Positions 56,152 to 64,000 of a stretch of DNA of 64,000 nt are shown here, piece by piece. Location: contig VBEG01000021.1 of assembly GCA_005882115.1 (NCBI GenBank), positions 118,006 to 182,005 of the forward strand. The letters are read 5' to 3'. Both the position numbers and the translations under genes were made by a program. The first letter of the stretch is position 1; the number at the start of each line of letters is the position of its first letter. Below the pieces are notes generated by a model. The model made no database searches. It worked only from the letters and a program-made list of their open reading frames with translations, and was not told where the DNA came from. This DNA is from Chloroflexota bacterium (GTDB taxonomy: Bacteria > Chloroflexota > Dormibacteria > Dormibacterales > Dormibacteraceae).

Positions 56152-57345
56152 TTAGCCGGAGGCCGTGCTGCCCTGGCTGGAGGTGGCCGCAACCCGCTCC
56201 TCGGCGAACCAACCGTCCGGGCCGACCTTGGCACCGCCCTGGAGCCTGGGCGCGTAGTGCTGAAGAAATAGCTGCGCCACGAGCTCTCTGCGGCTCCTGA
56301 CGCCGACCTTATCGAAAACCGCTTTGAGATGATCCTGCACCGTGTAGGGGGAAACAGTGAGCCGCTCGCTGATCTCGCGGGTCGAAAGACCATTCAGCAC
56401 GAGACGAGTCACCTCGCGCTCACGTTTCGAAAGACCATATGCCTCGGCGATCAGGCCGGAGATCTGCGGTGCGCTTGCCGGATGGACGATGACGCCAACC
56501 CTTCCCGTGGGATCGTCGCCCATCAGCGATGCATCGAGGATGAGCCAGCCGCCCGCCCGACGCGGGACGCGAGCCTGGGCCACCTCTTGCGTCCGCTCGG
56601 CAAGGGCCTGCCGGGCTCGATGAGCAACACTCGCGACGATGAGCGGCAGTTCGCCCCAGTCAGCCGTCGAATCGAGAATTTCGCCGATCCAGAAACTGGC
56701 CGCGGGAGTGAGGCTCTCGACCGAGTCGTCCTCGCGGAGGAGGATGAGACCTGGCGGATCGGTTCCGTCATCGCCGCCCAGGGCGGTGGTGAGGATCGCG
56801 CGACGGATTCCTTCCGCGATGTAGCCACCGATATCAGCGATCAGGGCGACCTCGTTCGCGTGGAACCTGCCCTGGTGACGATGCAGAGCCACGCATCCCC
56901 ACGCCGAATCGCCATCCATGAACACCGCCCTCAGCTCGTCCCCGTCCTCATGTCCATACGGGGCGAGCACTTTGGTGAAGCGAGGGCTTCGATGGAGGTC
57001 ACCCTGCGTGGCCGCGTACAGGGTGCCCACAGGTGGTTTGGCACGTGCCAGGTCCGCGAACTTGTTCAGATCGTCCTCGAGAAACTCGTTCGCCGCCAGC
57101 GCCATCAGGACTTCGATGCCGTGCTCGCGGGTGAAGTGACTGGTGGGCAACAGCGTGGCTGGATCAAGGGTCAGCCAGCATGAGTCGTCGAACGGCAGCA
57201 CGCTCACCAGGGTCCGGTCGGCGGCTTCGAGGAAGGCAGCAAGGTCGAGGCCACGATGGAGCAGACGCACGAACTGCCGGCGCGCTCGGACGAGCTGTGG
57301 AGCTGCCATCGCGTGGATTGTCATCCTCCCTGCGGTCCTCCACAA
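56152..57345 (-). CDS. LuxR-type regulator with N-terminal sensor region
   Basis: A 397-residue protein. Residues about 10-240 form a GAF-like sensor. The C-terminal LuxR/FixJ helix-turn-helix (about 320-380) reads YGLSKREREVTRLVLNGLSTREISERLTVSPYTVQDHLKAVFDKVGV. Such regulators are common orphan activators in high-GC bacteria. TTG 57345 has GGGAG 7 nt upstream; ATG 57324 is the alternative. Divergent from the cupin gene, which it may control. Confidence 0.85.
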   Translation of the reverse strand: MWRTAGRMTIHAMAAPQLVRARRQFVRLLHRGLDLAAFLEAADRTLVSVLPFDDSCWLTLDPATLLPTSHFTREHGIEVLMALAANEFLEDDLNKFADLARAKPPVGTLYAATQGDLHRSPRFTKVLAPYGHEDGDELRAVFMDGDSAWGCVALHRHQGRFHANEVALIADIGGYIAEGIRRAILTTALGGDDGTDPPGLILLREDDSVESLTPAASFWIGEILDSTADWGELPLIVASVAHRARQALAERTQEVAQARVPRRAGGWLILDASLMGDDPTGRVGVIVHPASAPQISGLIAEAYGLSKREREVTRLVLNGLSTREISERLTVSPYTVQDHLKAVFDKVGVRSRRELVAQLFLQHYAPRLQGGAKVGPDGWFAEERVAATSSQGSTASG

Positions 57346-57353
57346 GGGCGGTC

Positions 57354-57369
57354 TCCCAGATTCCTGGGA
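57354..57369. promoter_or_regulatory. Inverted repeat between LuxR-type and cupin genes
   Basis: TCCCAG-ATTC-CTGGGA, 6-bp arms, in the short divergent region; a possible operator. Confidence 0.35.
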
Positions 57370-57428
57370 TGGACAAGGGATCGAGGCTTGCTTACGGTCG
57401 CTAGGCCGTCAATCCAGGAGGTAGGCCA

Positions 57429-58031
57429 ATGGCGAAATCCGGCGACATACTCGAGCATCCCGTCACGGGGGAGCGGTTGGTCTGGCGAAAGGTCGCCCGG
57501 GACACCGGGGGAGAGCTCTTGCAGGCGGATCTCTACGTGGCGCCGGGAGGGTTTGTTGCTGCCGAGCACGTCCACCCAATGCAGGAGGAGCGCTTCGAGG
57601 TCCTGGCGGGGGTGCTCCGCCTGCATATCGACGGGAAAGAGAAAACCATGCGGACCGGCGAGATCGAGGTGGTGCCCGCCGGGCGACCGCACGTGTGGTG
57701 GAACGGCGGCCAGGAGGAGCTGCACGTCCTCGGCGAGTTCAGGCCTGCGCTCCGGACCGAGATGTTCTTCGAGACCTATTTCGGTTGGGCGAAAGACGGT
57801 AAGACGAATCGGAAGGGCCTGCCGAATCCATTGCGCCTGGCCGTCTTGGTGGACGCGTACCAGGATGAGCTCCGGCTCGCCAGGCCTCCCTTTGCCATCC
57901 AGAGAGCTCTCTTCGGACCGCTGGCGATGCTCGGACGGTTGCTCGGCTACCGGGCGTGGTATCCGCGATACAGCGCAGAGCCGCTGGGATCACCAGCGAG
58001 GTCCGACGAGCGACGTCCTACTTCTGCCTGA
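57429..58031 (+). CDS. Cupin-domain protein
   Basis: A 200-residue protein. The cupin motif 1 GGFVAAEHVHPMQEERFEVL supplies His47, His49 and a Glu, and motif 2 has PAGRPHVWW with His88, so a metal site is likely. A helical tail (120-185) follows. ATG 57429 has AGGAGGT 8 nt upstream. A 42-codon membrane ORF follows 4 nt later. No substrate can be inferred. Confidence 0.85.
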   Translation: MAKSGDILEHPVTGERLVWRKVARDTGGELLQADLYVAPGGFVAAEHVHPMQEERFEVLAGVLRLHIDGKEKTMRTGEIEVVPAGRPHVWWNGGQEELHVLGEFRPALRTEMFFETYFGWAKDGKTNRKGLPNPLRLAVLVDAYQDELRLARPPFAIQRALFGPLAMLGRLLGYRAWYPRYSAEPLGSPARSDERRPTSA

Positions 58032-58035
58032 GGGC

Positions 58036-58164
58036 ATGTGCCGCGCTGCGGCCCTCCTGCCCTTTGAGATCGCGCTCTGGATCGGTTTCGACCTGCCGTT
58101 CCCGCCTCCCGCCGCAGTGGTCAGGCTCGTCCTGCTCGTGATCGGCTGGTCCGCGCTGGCGTAA
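58036..58164 (+). CDS. 42-residue small membrane protein
   Basis: ATG 58036 opens a frame containing LLPFEIALWIGFDLPFPPP and VVRLVLLVIGWSALA, two hydrophobic stretches. It lies 4 nt after the cupin stop in the same operon. Small proteins of this pattern often follow cupin genes; function unknown. Confidence 0.5.
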   Translation: MCRAAALLPFEIALWIGFDLPFPPPAAVVRLVLLVIGWSALA

Positions 58165-58180
58165 CGCAGCTCGTGGATCT

Positions 58181-58609
58181 TCAGGCTGCGGCTTCGATCC
58201 TGAAAACCGGATGTTGGTCCGGGTCCGGAAGTGTCTCCGACATCATCCGGCGCGTCGGAGCGTACTTACTCGAGGCGACGAAAGCCTCGATGACGGTTCG
58301 TTTCTCCTCGCCGTGCGCCTCGATTGCGCGAACTTGAATTGTCCGGCCGTGCTCCCACAGGCGAGCCTGCCCGACTGCTCGCAGGTTGCGGGCCCACTGG
58401 GTCTCGCCTCGGATTGCGACGAGGTATCGGCTCTCGCCCACCGTGATGGTCCGCGCCAAGGTCGTCCTCATCTGGCCTGAATGTCGACCACGGACCTGGA
58501 GCACCGCATCGCCGGTCAGCCGGGACATCAAACGCGCGGCGGGCGGGATCGCCGCCATGATGTGGCGCTCGAACCATGATGGCCTGACGTACGTCAGTCG
58601 ATCACCCAT
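58181..58609 (-). CDS. Ddn-like nitroreductase/F420-type (DUF385) protein
   Basis: A 142-residue split beta-barrel protein. VRGRHSGQMRTTLARTI and RYLVAIRGETQWARNLRAVGQARL match the deazaflavin-dependent nitroreductase (Ddn) family, which binds F420 in mycobacteria. ATG 58609 is chosen. If F420 is bound, the organism makes that cofactor; the family is found mostly in actinobacteria and chloroflexi. Confidence 0.82.
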   Translation of the reverse strand: MGDRLTYVRPSWFERHIMAAIPPAARLMSRLTGDAVLQVRGRHSGQMRTTLARTITVGESRYLVAIRGETQWARNLRAVGQARLWEHGRTIQVRAIEAHGEEKRTVIEAFVASSKYAPTRRMMSETLPDPDQHPVFRIEAAA

Positions 58610-58684
58610 TGGATATCGCACATGATGCTGGCAGCCCTGCACTCTTTGTGCCGATGATCGCGATGCGCGACCACTTGGGCCGGA

Positions 58685-58957
58685 ATGGCGCTAGATAGCC
58701 CGAGGACACGACCATTGGGCCCGAATGGGGAAATCGACCAGAAATTGGTGGACCCAGCCATACACAACTCGAACACCTTTGAATTCGGTGGGCGGCGCCT
58801 CCGGTTAGGTTTGAACGGCAGTCGAGCCTCGGACCAAGCGCTCGAGGCGGTGACCCACGCAGGCATGAGCCCGTCCGAAAAGACGATCCGACGTCGCTTC
58901 GGCAGCTTTAAGGCGGCAGTCCAATACGCCGGCATCGACTTTGTTGACCCGGCGTGA
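58685..58957 (+). CDS. 90-residue HNH-associated-repeat-like protein, probably a relic
   Basis: ATG 58685. The C-terminal part SPSEKTIRRRFGSFKAAVQYAGI matches the 'homing endonuclease associated repeat' pattern (…RRFGSWNAALEAAG). The N-terminal part contains LVDPAIHNSNTFEFGGRRLRL, shared with the micro-ORF at 56043. No nuclease domain follows, so it looks like a leftover of a homing or HNH element. Confidence 0.5.
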   Translation: MALDSPRTRPLGPNGEIDQKLVDPAIHNSNTFEFGGRRLRLGLNGSRASDQALEAVTHAGMSPSEKTIRRRFGSFKAAVQYAGIDFVDPA

Positions 58958-59106
58958 CCGGCGTTGACCAGAGGCCACTTTGGCTCGCTGCGCTCATATC
59001 CGCGCTGGGTCACGGCAGATAATCGCCGGGCACGTGATCGCAGTTTGGGAGTTGGAAAAGGATTCTCTTTAAGCGGGATCGCTCCGCTTATCACGGCTCC
59101 CCTGAA
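58958..59106. other. Intergenic, no gene seen
   Basis: 149 bp with no plausible coding frame. It contains a short inverted repeat AAGCGG...CCGCTT near 59071-59090. The 3' end of the MFS pseudogene lies to its right. Confidence 0.4.
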
Positions 59107-60640
59107 CTACCTTCCCGCCATCCATTCTTCGACGCGGTCCGGTGGAAGTAACGGTCCGCACCTTGCCAGGAGCAACTGGCTCTGGGCGGCGGCGCTGAGT
59201 GGCTGAATCGGGCGCGGCACCGTTTCCGCCACACCGGCTGCTGGCAGCGCCAGGGGACGCTTGATCACAATGAGCGCGACGATCGCCGCCACAATGCTGA
59301 TGGCGGCGGCGATCGCAAACGCCTGGTGGTATCCGGCGTCCCACTGCCATTCCGACCTGCTGGGCGGTGCCGATGAGACCGGAAGCGATTCCCTGATCCC
59401 GATCGGGGACGCCAGCTGTGGCGGCCATGGTGACGCTTACGAAGGCAAGTCCTACGCCTACGCCGGTAACCAGCATGGCGGGAATGAGGACAGTGACATA
59501 GTCGCTTGCGGGGGCGGTTCTCAGGAACAGGAGCATTCCCGCCCCCAGCACAAGAGTTCCGAGTGCGATCAGGGTTCTGGCACCCAGCTTCGTGGCAATC
59601 CGGGCCCCGATGTTGGAGACGACCATGATCAGTACTGTTTGGGGCAGCCAGGCAAGACCTGCCTGGATCGGTGAATATCCGAGGATCTCCTGCAGATACA
59701 GCGAGTTGAAGAACACGGCGCCGATCATCACGACCGACACGAGCGCCGCCACCGAGTTGCCCGCCACCACGGATCTCAGCCTCAGCATCCGACCCGGCAG
59801 AAGGGGCTGGCTGCTGCTCTTCTCCACCACGACGAATGCAATCAGGAGCGCGGCAGAGAGAGCCAGAGCGATTAGCACCTTCGGGGAGGCAAAGCCTTGC
59901 CCGGTCGCCTCAGTCACGCCGTACGCGAGGGCGAGAACTCCGCCGGTCAGGCTCACCGCCCCGGGGATGTCGAGGCTGACCTTCGCCCCATCGCCAGGAG
60001 CATCTGCCGGCAGCACCGAAGATAGCAGAACCGCGGCGAGACCCAATGGCACATTTATGAAGAGCGTGAAACGCCAGCTCAATTCCTGGGTGAGCAGGCC
60101 TCCCAGGATCAACCCAGCCGATGCTCCGCCGGCAGCCATACCACTCCACATCCCAAGCGCACGATTACGCTCCCGGCCTTCCTTGAAAGTCGTTGTCAGA
60201 AGCGACAGTGCCGCGGGCGAGACCAAGGCGCCGGCAAAGCCCTGGATTACGCGGGCGGCGATCAGCATTCCGCCCGACTGGCTGAATCCGCCCAGCATCG
60301 ATGCACCGATGAACAGGACCAAACCCGTCAAGAACATGCGTCGCCGGCCGACGACGTCAGCCAGCCGACCGCCCAGCATGAGAAAGCCGCCAAAGGTGAG
60401 CGCATAGCCGCCGACCACCCATTGGATGTTCTCGGCCGACAAACCCAGACCACGTTGCATCGAGGGAAGCGCCACGTTGACGATCGCGATGTCCAGGATC
60501 AGCATGAACTGCGCCGCGCAAAGCAGCGCGAGTATCCGATTCGAGCGATGACGTGTGATGTCAACAACCAGCCTTTTCGTTGGCCAGTTCCGATAAAAGA
60601 ACTTTGTCGAGGGGGTCGGGACTTGAACCCTGGGCCTCAC
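59107..60640 (-). pseudogene. DHA2-type MFS transporter, frameshifted near its 3' end
   Basis: A 14-TM drug:H+ antiporter. LCAAQFMLILDIAIVNVALPSMQ (TM1), RLADVVGRRRMF and GRERNRALGMWSGMAAGGASAGLILGG are typical. The frame is intact from the N-terminus to GTAQQVGMAVG near 59345. Then the family continues in another frame as AGYHQAFAIAAAISIVAAIVALIV to a stop at 59107. About 25-30 residues (the loop and TM13) seem missing at the junction, so a deletion with frameshift is likely. The only in-frame canonical start above TM1 is GTG 60640, overlapping the oxidoreductase stop (GTGA) and lying in a tRNA fragment. Confidence 0.75.
60606..60640 (-). other. Degenerate 3' fragment of a tRNA gene
   Basis: Minus-strand CAGGG-TTCAAGT-CCCGA resembles a T-arm (3 of 5 stem pairs intact) followed by an acceptor-like CCCCCTC. 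No 5' half is present. It lies at the junction of the oxidoreductase and MFS genes and may mark an old integration or recombination point. Confidence 0.5.
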
Positions 60641-61785
60641 GCCTTCACGCGTCTCCCTGATGTCGCGGACCTCTCGATGGCGGCGATGACTTCGTGGCGC
60701 CGGACGGCGTCGGCAAGGTCCGGCACGGTGTGAGTCCCGTTGTCGATGTCTGCCGCGAATGCGGCGTAGGCACGAGCGACGTTGAAAGCGGGCGCTCCTT
60801 CCAGGCTGGTGAGCGTGGGCCATTTCTGTGTCAGCGCCGTAGGGACAGCAAGCTCGGCGGGCTCGTTCCGCCCCTGAGCGCCCGCGACGGTCAGGGGAAA
60901 GATTTCAGGGAGTGCGGCGTCAGCGGTGATCCGGAGCGTTCCGTCGGTTCCATTGATCTCCCATAAGAACCCGGTACCGCCGGCCACCGCTTCACGGATG
61001 TGGACGCTGGCAGTCGCCCCGGACTTGAGGGTGCCGATCACGGCGATCTGGTCGGGGGCTGTTTTCATGATCTGTTCGCTGCTCCCTTCAATGGTGATCA
61101 ACGGCCTACGAAGATCCGAAATCGCGGACAGGTCGGCGAACTCGCCGAGCACGTAGTTGAGGACGTCCAGACTGTGGCCAAAGGCGACCGTGAGCAAATT
61201 GGCCCCGTTTGTCTTGTCGAGCATGTAGGCATTGGGCTGGACCAGGGTGCCGCCAAGAACCGACAGCCCGACCATGCTGGTGGACAGGACTTCGCCGACG
61301 TATCCGTCACCGAGCAGCTGCTGGACGAACTCGATCGCCGGGGCCTGGCGTGCCTGCAACCCGACGACCGTGCGCACCCCTTTTTCGGCGGCGAGCGCAG
61401 CCATCGCCCGCGCTTCCTCGAGGTCGCGGCCGAGCGGCCACTCGCAGTACACGGCCTTGCCGGCGGCCAGCGCAGCAGTGACAAGCTCTCGATGGTGCGG
61501 CACCTTAACGGTGACAGCGACCACGTCGATATCTGGCTGTATCACCAGCTGCTCGTGGTCTGGAAACACTGCCTTGATCCCGAACGCTTCGCCAGCTGCG
61601 CGAGCTGATTCGGCGCTACGCGAGCTCAGCGCCCGTATCACGTAGTTCGGCAGCGCACGCAGTGCCGGGATGTGGGCGGTGGCGGCCCAGCCCCAGGCGG
61701 GGTTGACCCCGATGATCCCGACACCCAGCATCGATTTCGGGATTGCTAAGGCTGATGTAGTCTCTCGCGCTTCTGTGCGGGGCAC
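60637..61785 (-). CDS. Gfo/Idh/MocA-family oxidoreductase (Gal80-like)
   Basis: A 382-residue NAD(P)-dependent oxidoreductase. The nucleotide site is GVGIIGVNPAWGWAATAHIPAL, followed by the family EWPLGRDLEEARAMAALAAEKG block. The WGWAATAHIPAL form is shared with fungal Gal80 and related bacterial proteins. Substrate unknown. GTG 61785 starts 2 nt after the LUD gene stop; ATG 61731 is an alternative directly before the Rossmann motif. Confidence 0.85.
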   Translation of the reverse strand: MPRTEARETTSALAIPKSMLGVGIIGVNPAWGWAATAHIPALRALPNYVIRALSSRSAESARAAGEAFGIKAVFPDHEQLVIQPDIDVVAVTVKVPHHRELVTAALAAGKAVYCEWPLGRDLEEARAMAALAAEKGVRTVVGLQARQAPAIEFVQQLLGDGYVGEVLSTSMVGLSVLGGTLVQPNAYMLDKTNGANLLTVAFGHSLDVLNYVLGEFADLSAISDLRRPLITIEGSSEQIMKTAPDQIAVIGTLKSGATASVHIREAVAGGTGFLWEINGTDGTLRITADAALPEIFPLTVAGAQGRNEPAELAVPTALTQKWPTLTSLEGAPAFNVARAYAAFAADIDNGTHTVPDLADAVRRHEVIAAIERSATSGRRVKA

Positions 61786-61786
61786 T

Positions 61787-62437
61787 TTAGAACCCGAGCA
61801 CCTCGTCGACCAAGACCACAGTGATCCGCCCCGGAGTGATTTCCCGGTTGATGATTACAACTTTGTTCACCGCGCTGTGTATGCCATACGCGGCTTGGGC
61901 GCGGGCGTCTTCGAGCCGCCACGCGTATTCATTGATGCGGAGGAGACCTTCTTCGAGGTCAGTAACGATCTTCTGCGTCCCGACGACGAGAATGACTCGT
62001 CCGGCGCCGCTGACATACGGCCCGAGCTGGCTGCCACTCATGGAAGCCGCGAGCAGCGACCCGGTCTCGGTGACCGCGTGGACGCTTCCGAGCATGACAT
62101 CCGGCGCCGCGCCCAGGCGGCGGATCTCGTCGGCCTCGGTCTCGCGATCCATGCTCCAGATCCGCGGGCGGAGCGCTGCGTAGCGACCGGACTTTTCGAT
62201 CTCGTAGGTGATGCCCAGCACGTCGAGCGTTTGCGAGGCCCCCTGGTGCACCGGGGAGGCGTCAGGGATGAGGTCCAGGACAATCCGCTTTGCCGCGGCG
62301 CCGTCCGAGGCCCGGACGACCCTCACTCCATTTGCCTCGAGGGCGGCCATGGTCCTTTTCACTCGGCCGTCGTCCGCGCTGGTGCCCCACCGCCGGGTCA
62401 GCGATCCATCCGGGTCGAGTTCGACTTGTTTGATCAA
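61787..62437 (-). CDS. LUD-domain (LutC/YkgG-like) protein
   Basis: A 216-residue LUD-domain protein. Landmarks are VHQGASQTLDVLGI, RLGAAPDVMLGSVHAVTETGSLLAAS and GAGRVILVVGTQKIVTDLEEGLLRI, typical of DUF162/LutC. LutC takes part in lactate oxidation with LutA and LutB, which are absent here, so its role in this operon is unclear. TTG 62437 is preceded by AAGGAG 6 nt upstream; frames above it cross the operator. First gene of the operon LUD - oxidoreductase - MFS. Confidence 0.82.
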   Translation of the reverse strand: MIKQVELDPDGSLTRRWGTSADDGRVKRTMAALEANGVRVVRASDGAAAKRIVLDLIPDASPVHQGASQTLDVLGITYEIEKSGRYAALRPRIWSMDRETEADEIRRLGAAPDVMLGSVHAVTETGSLLAASMSGSQLGPYVSGAGRVILVVGTQKIVTDLEEGLLRINEYAWRLEDARAQAAYGIHSAVNKVVIINREITPGRITVVLVDEVLGF

Positions 62438-62460
62438 CGCAATCTCCTTCCCGTATCGAT

Positions 62461-62480
62461 ATACTTGCGACTGCAAGTAT
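62461..62480. promoter_or_regulatory. MarR operator (20-bp palindrome)
   Basis: ATACTTGC-GACT-GCAAGTAT, perfect 8-bp arms, in the 64-bp divergent region. A second site, TTGCATATGCAA (62496-62507), is a perfect 12-bp palindrome over the MarR start. On the minus strand it lies in the spacer of TTAAGA-16-TATATC, a candidate LUD promoter. Confidence 0.75.
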
Positions 62481-62501
62481 CTTAACCTTTGGTGATTGCA
62501 T

Positions 62502-63002
62502 ATGCAAGTACTTTCGGAACCGGATGCCGCTGCTCACTTCGATCGGATCCTGGCAAGAGAGGTGCCGGGCGGGCGCGGGTTGAAGGCGTGGGACGCGCTG
62601 CTCCGGGCCCACGCCACGCTCTTGCGCCAGCTTGAGACCGATCTCGAAAGCAAGACCGGTCTGGCCCTGGCCGACTTCGACGTGCTGGCTCAGCTGGCCA
62701 TCGCTGGAGGTTCGCTGCGGATGACAGAGCTGGCGGACCGGGCCCTCATCTCACGCTCCGGCATGACTCGGCGCGTCACCCGGCTCGTTCACGAAGGCCT
62801 GGTGCGTCGTGCCCACGCCGATAGCGACGCGCGCGGTGTCGTGGTCCAGTTGACAAAGTCCGGATTGGACCGTCTGACCGTTGCAGCTCCGGTCCATGTG
62901 CGCGGGGTTTCCGATCTATTCCTCACGAAGCTGGACGACCAAGAGCTCGCCGTTCTCGAGAGCGCCCTCGCCAAGGTCACCCTCGACTGCACCTTTGGCT
63001 AA
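62502..63002 (+). CDS. MarR-family regulator of the LUD operon
   Basis: A 166-residue winged-helix regulator. Core: LADFDVLAQLAIAGGSLRMTELADRALISRSGMTRRVTRLVHEGLV with wing DSDARGVVVQLTKSG. ATG 62502 is chosen; a TTG at 62496 is two codons upstream. The palindromes at 62461 and 62496 fit a MarR dimer, so it should repress both itself and the divergent LUD-oxidoreductase-MFS operon. Confidence 0.87.
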   Translation: MQVLSEPDAAAHFDRILAREVPGGRGLKAWDALLRAHATLLRQLETDLESKTGLALADFDVLAQLAIAGGSLRMTELADRALISRSGMTRRVTRLVHEGLVRRAHADSDARGVVVQLTKSGLDRLTVAAPVHVRGVSDLFLTKLDDQELAVLESALAKVTLDCTFG

Positions 63003-63360
63003 GGCGTAGACGGGCGCCGACGGCGAGTCGGACGTCCAACCCTGGCGACCGCGCTGGAGGCGCGTCGAGAGCTGGTCGCAGGGAAGAAAGCAGAGCCTCA
63101 TCGCGGATGGACACTCGGTCATTCAGACCTGAGAAAGTGCGCAAGGCTGCCCTGGCGCACACCTGGGACGCCGATAGCGATACGTCGATGCAGGAGTAAG
63201 ACGGAGTGACGCGCCGGACGACCAAACCGCGCGTCACAAAAGCGACCTGAGAAACGAAATCAGCGACGCCAGGCTCTAACGAACTGGCTGAATTAGGGTT
63301 TTACGGCACACCGTTGCGCAAGACTGCGTAATGCCAATCTGCGTTATGCGGATCGGCATT
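63003..63360. other. Non-coding stretch with lower-GC end and TGCGTAATGCC repeats
   Basis: No gene is supported in 358 bp. The last 100 bp are AT-richer. TGCGTAATGCC (63325-63335), TGCGTTATGCG (63340-63350) and GGCATTATGCA (63355-63365) form a near-perfect 11-bp inverted repeat with a third copy between, just at the methyltransferase start; an operator or recombination site is possible. Confidence 0.5.
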
Positions 63361-64000
63361 ATGCAAAAGAGGGCAATTTGGTGGCCCAAGCGGGGACGCT
63401 ATTCGAACCACCTGGACCAACTCGACGTGCAAACCCACGGCTGGCTCTTCGACGAGCTGGCCCACGCGGGAGATGAGCACCTGGATCCGGCCTACGTCCA
63501 GGGATACGACCGCAAGGCCCTGTTTGACCCCACCCCCGACGTGGAGCTCCTGATTGGTCCTGGGTTGGGTAACGAGATCACGTTGGTTGATCTAGGCGCG
63601 GGTACTGGCGAATTCGCCCTGGCTGCTGCGCGGAACTGCCGGCGAGTGGTAGCCGCCGACATCTCCGAGCCCATGGTCGAGGCCCTGCAAGCGAAGGCTG
63701 CGCGGGCCGGTTGCGAGAACCTCGAAGCAGTGCGGGCTGGCTTCCTCACTTACGAACACGAGGGTGATCGGCCAGACTTCATCTACTCCCGCAACGCCCT
63801 GCACCACCTGCCTGACTTCTGGAAGGGACTGGCACTAGAACGTGTAGCGGAGGTGTTGAGGCCGGGCGGCGTCCTGCGCCTCAGAGATCTCATCTTCTCC
63901 TGTGGTCCCGAAGAGAGCGAGGGCGTGATTGAGGCATGGCTTCGTGCTGCACCTGCCGATGCCGAAGAAGGCTGGACGCGATTGGAGCTCGAGACACACC
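63361..64000 (+). CDS. Class I SAM-dependent methyltransferase, 3' part missing
   Basis: The first 213 residues of a methyltransferase. Motif I is VDLGAGTGEFALAAA (DLGAGTG at 77-83), motif II VVAADISEPMVEALQAKA, then NALHHLPDFWKG and VLRPGGVLRLRDLIF. The gene runs off the right edge. ATG 63361 is used, but in-frame ATGs at 63331 and 63346 are also possible. Substrate is unknown. Confidence 0.85.
   Translation, partial: MQKRAIWWPKRGRYSNHLDQLDVQTHGWLFDELAHAGDEHLDPAYVQGYDRKALFDPTPDVELLIGPGLGNEITLVDLGAGTGEFALAAARNCRRVVAADISEPMVEALQAKAARAGCENLEAVRAGFLTYEHEGDRPDFIYSRNALHHLPDFWKGLALERVAEVLRPGGVLRLRDLIFSCGPEESEGVIEAWLRAAPADAEEGWTRLELETH

Noticed and set aside
60606..60640. Functional tRNA gene
   Set aside because: Only a T-arm and part of the acceptor are seen, the T-stem has two mismatches, and no 5' half lies upstream.

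Overview
The window is high-GC, gene-dense bacterial DNA with no rRNA, CRISPR array, transposase or prophage. The mix of GTG/TTG starts, promoter -10 boxes sitting 6-8 nt upstream of start codons (leaderless mRNAs), a DUF222-type HNH endonuclease, a form I aerobic CO dehydrogenase and a Ddn-like (F420-type) reductase suggests a soil actinobacterium or a Chloroflexota/Dormibacterota-like organism. That placement is inference; no marker gene fixes it.

Layout. 1-18.8 kb: mostly housekeeping and sugar genes. They are a GH4 glycosidase (cut by the left edge), an ArsR-SRPBCC regulator, a clan GH-A-like hydrolase, tRNA-Pro(GGG), a VOC protein, an Lhr-type helicase, CcdA, an alpha/beta hydrolase, an M3 oligopeptidase, a GNAT, a GH38 alpha-mannosidase, an MFS exporter, AzlCD, a repeat lipoprotein and a DUF222 HNH nuclease. 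18.8-35.6 kb: a large nitrogen/carbon catabolic region. A permease, a glutamine-synthetase-like ligase and an SDR face away from an eight-gene translationally coupled operon (GntR, aldolase, Zn-dehydrogenase, FGGY kinase, two class III aminotransferases, a class I glutamine amidotransferase and a second glutamine-synthetase-like ligase). Then come two CNNM/CorC-type membrane proteins, a PuuD-like hydrolase and an RpiR regulator. The combination looks like catabolism of an amine through gamma-glutamyl intermediates, joined to sugar-phosphate steps.

36-40.6 kb: coxMSL for form I CO dehydrogenase, followed by an XdhC-YHS fusion gene that appears to start at ATA. 40.7-44.4 kb: aminotransferase, PaaK-like ligase and cysteine hydrolase operon, convergent with a MarR gene. 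44.3-50.2 kb: a complete Liv-type ABC importer divergent from protocatechuate 3,4-dioxygenase genes pcaHG. 50.3-56.1 kb: HTH/membrane protein pair, LacI regulator, an unknown 439-residue protein with a ThiF/E1-like protein, and a frameshifted CPBP protease gene.

56.1-64 kb: LuxR regulator, cupin, Ddn-like protein, then a disturbed zone with a short HNH-repeat-like relic, a frameshifted DHA2 MFS gene, a degenerate tRNA 3' fragment, an oxidoreductase/LUD operon under a MarR regulator with a clear operator, and a methyltransferase cut by the right edge.

Most strands run as tight operons with 4-bp ATGA/GTGA/TTGA overlaps. Three copies of a ~47-bp palindromic element occur in the first 12 kb, one of them in frame inside ccdA.
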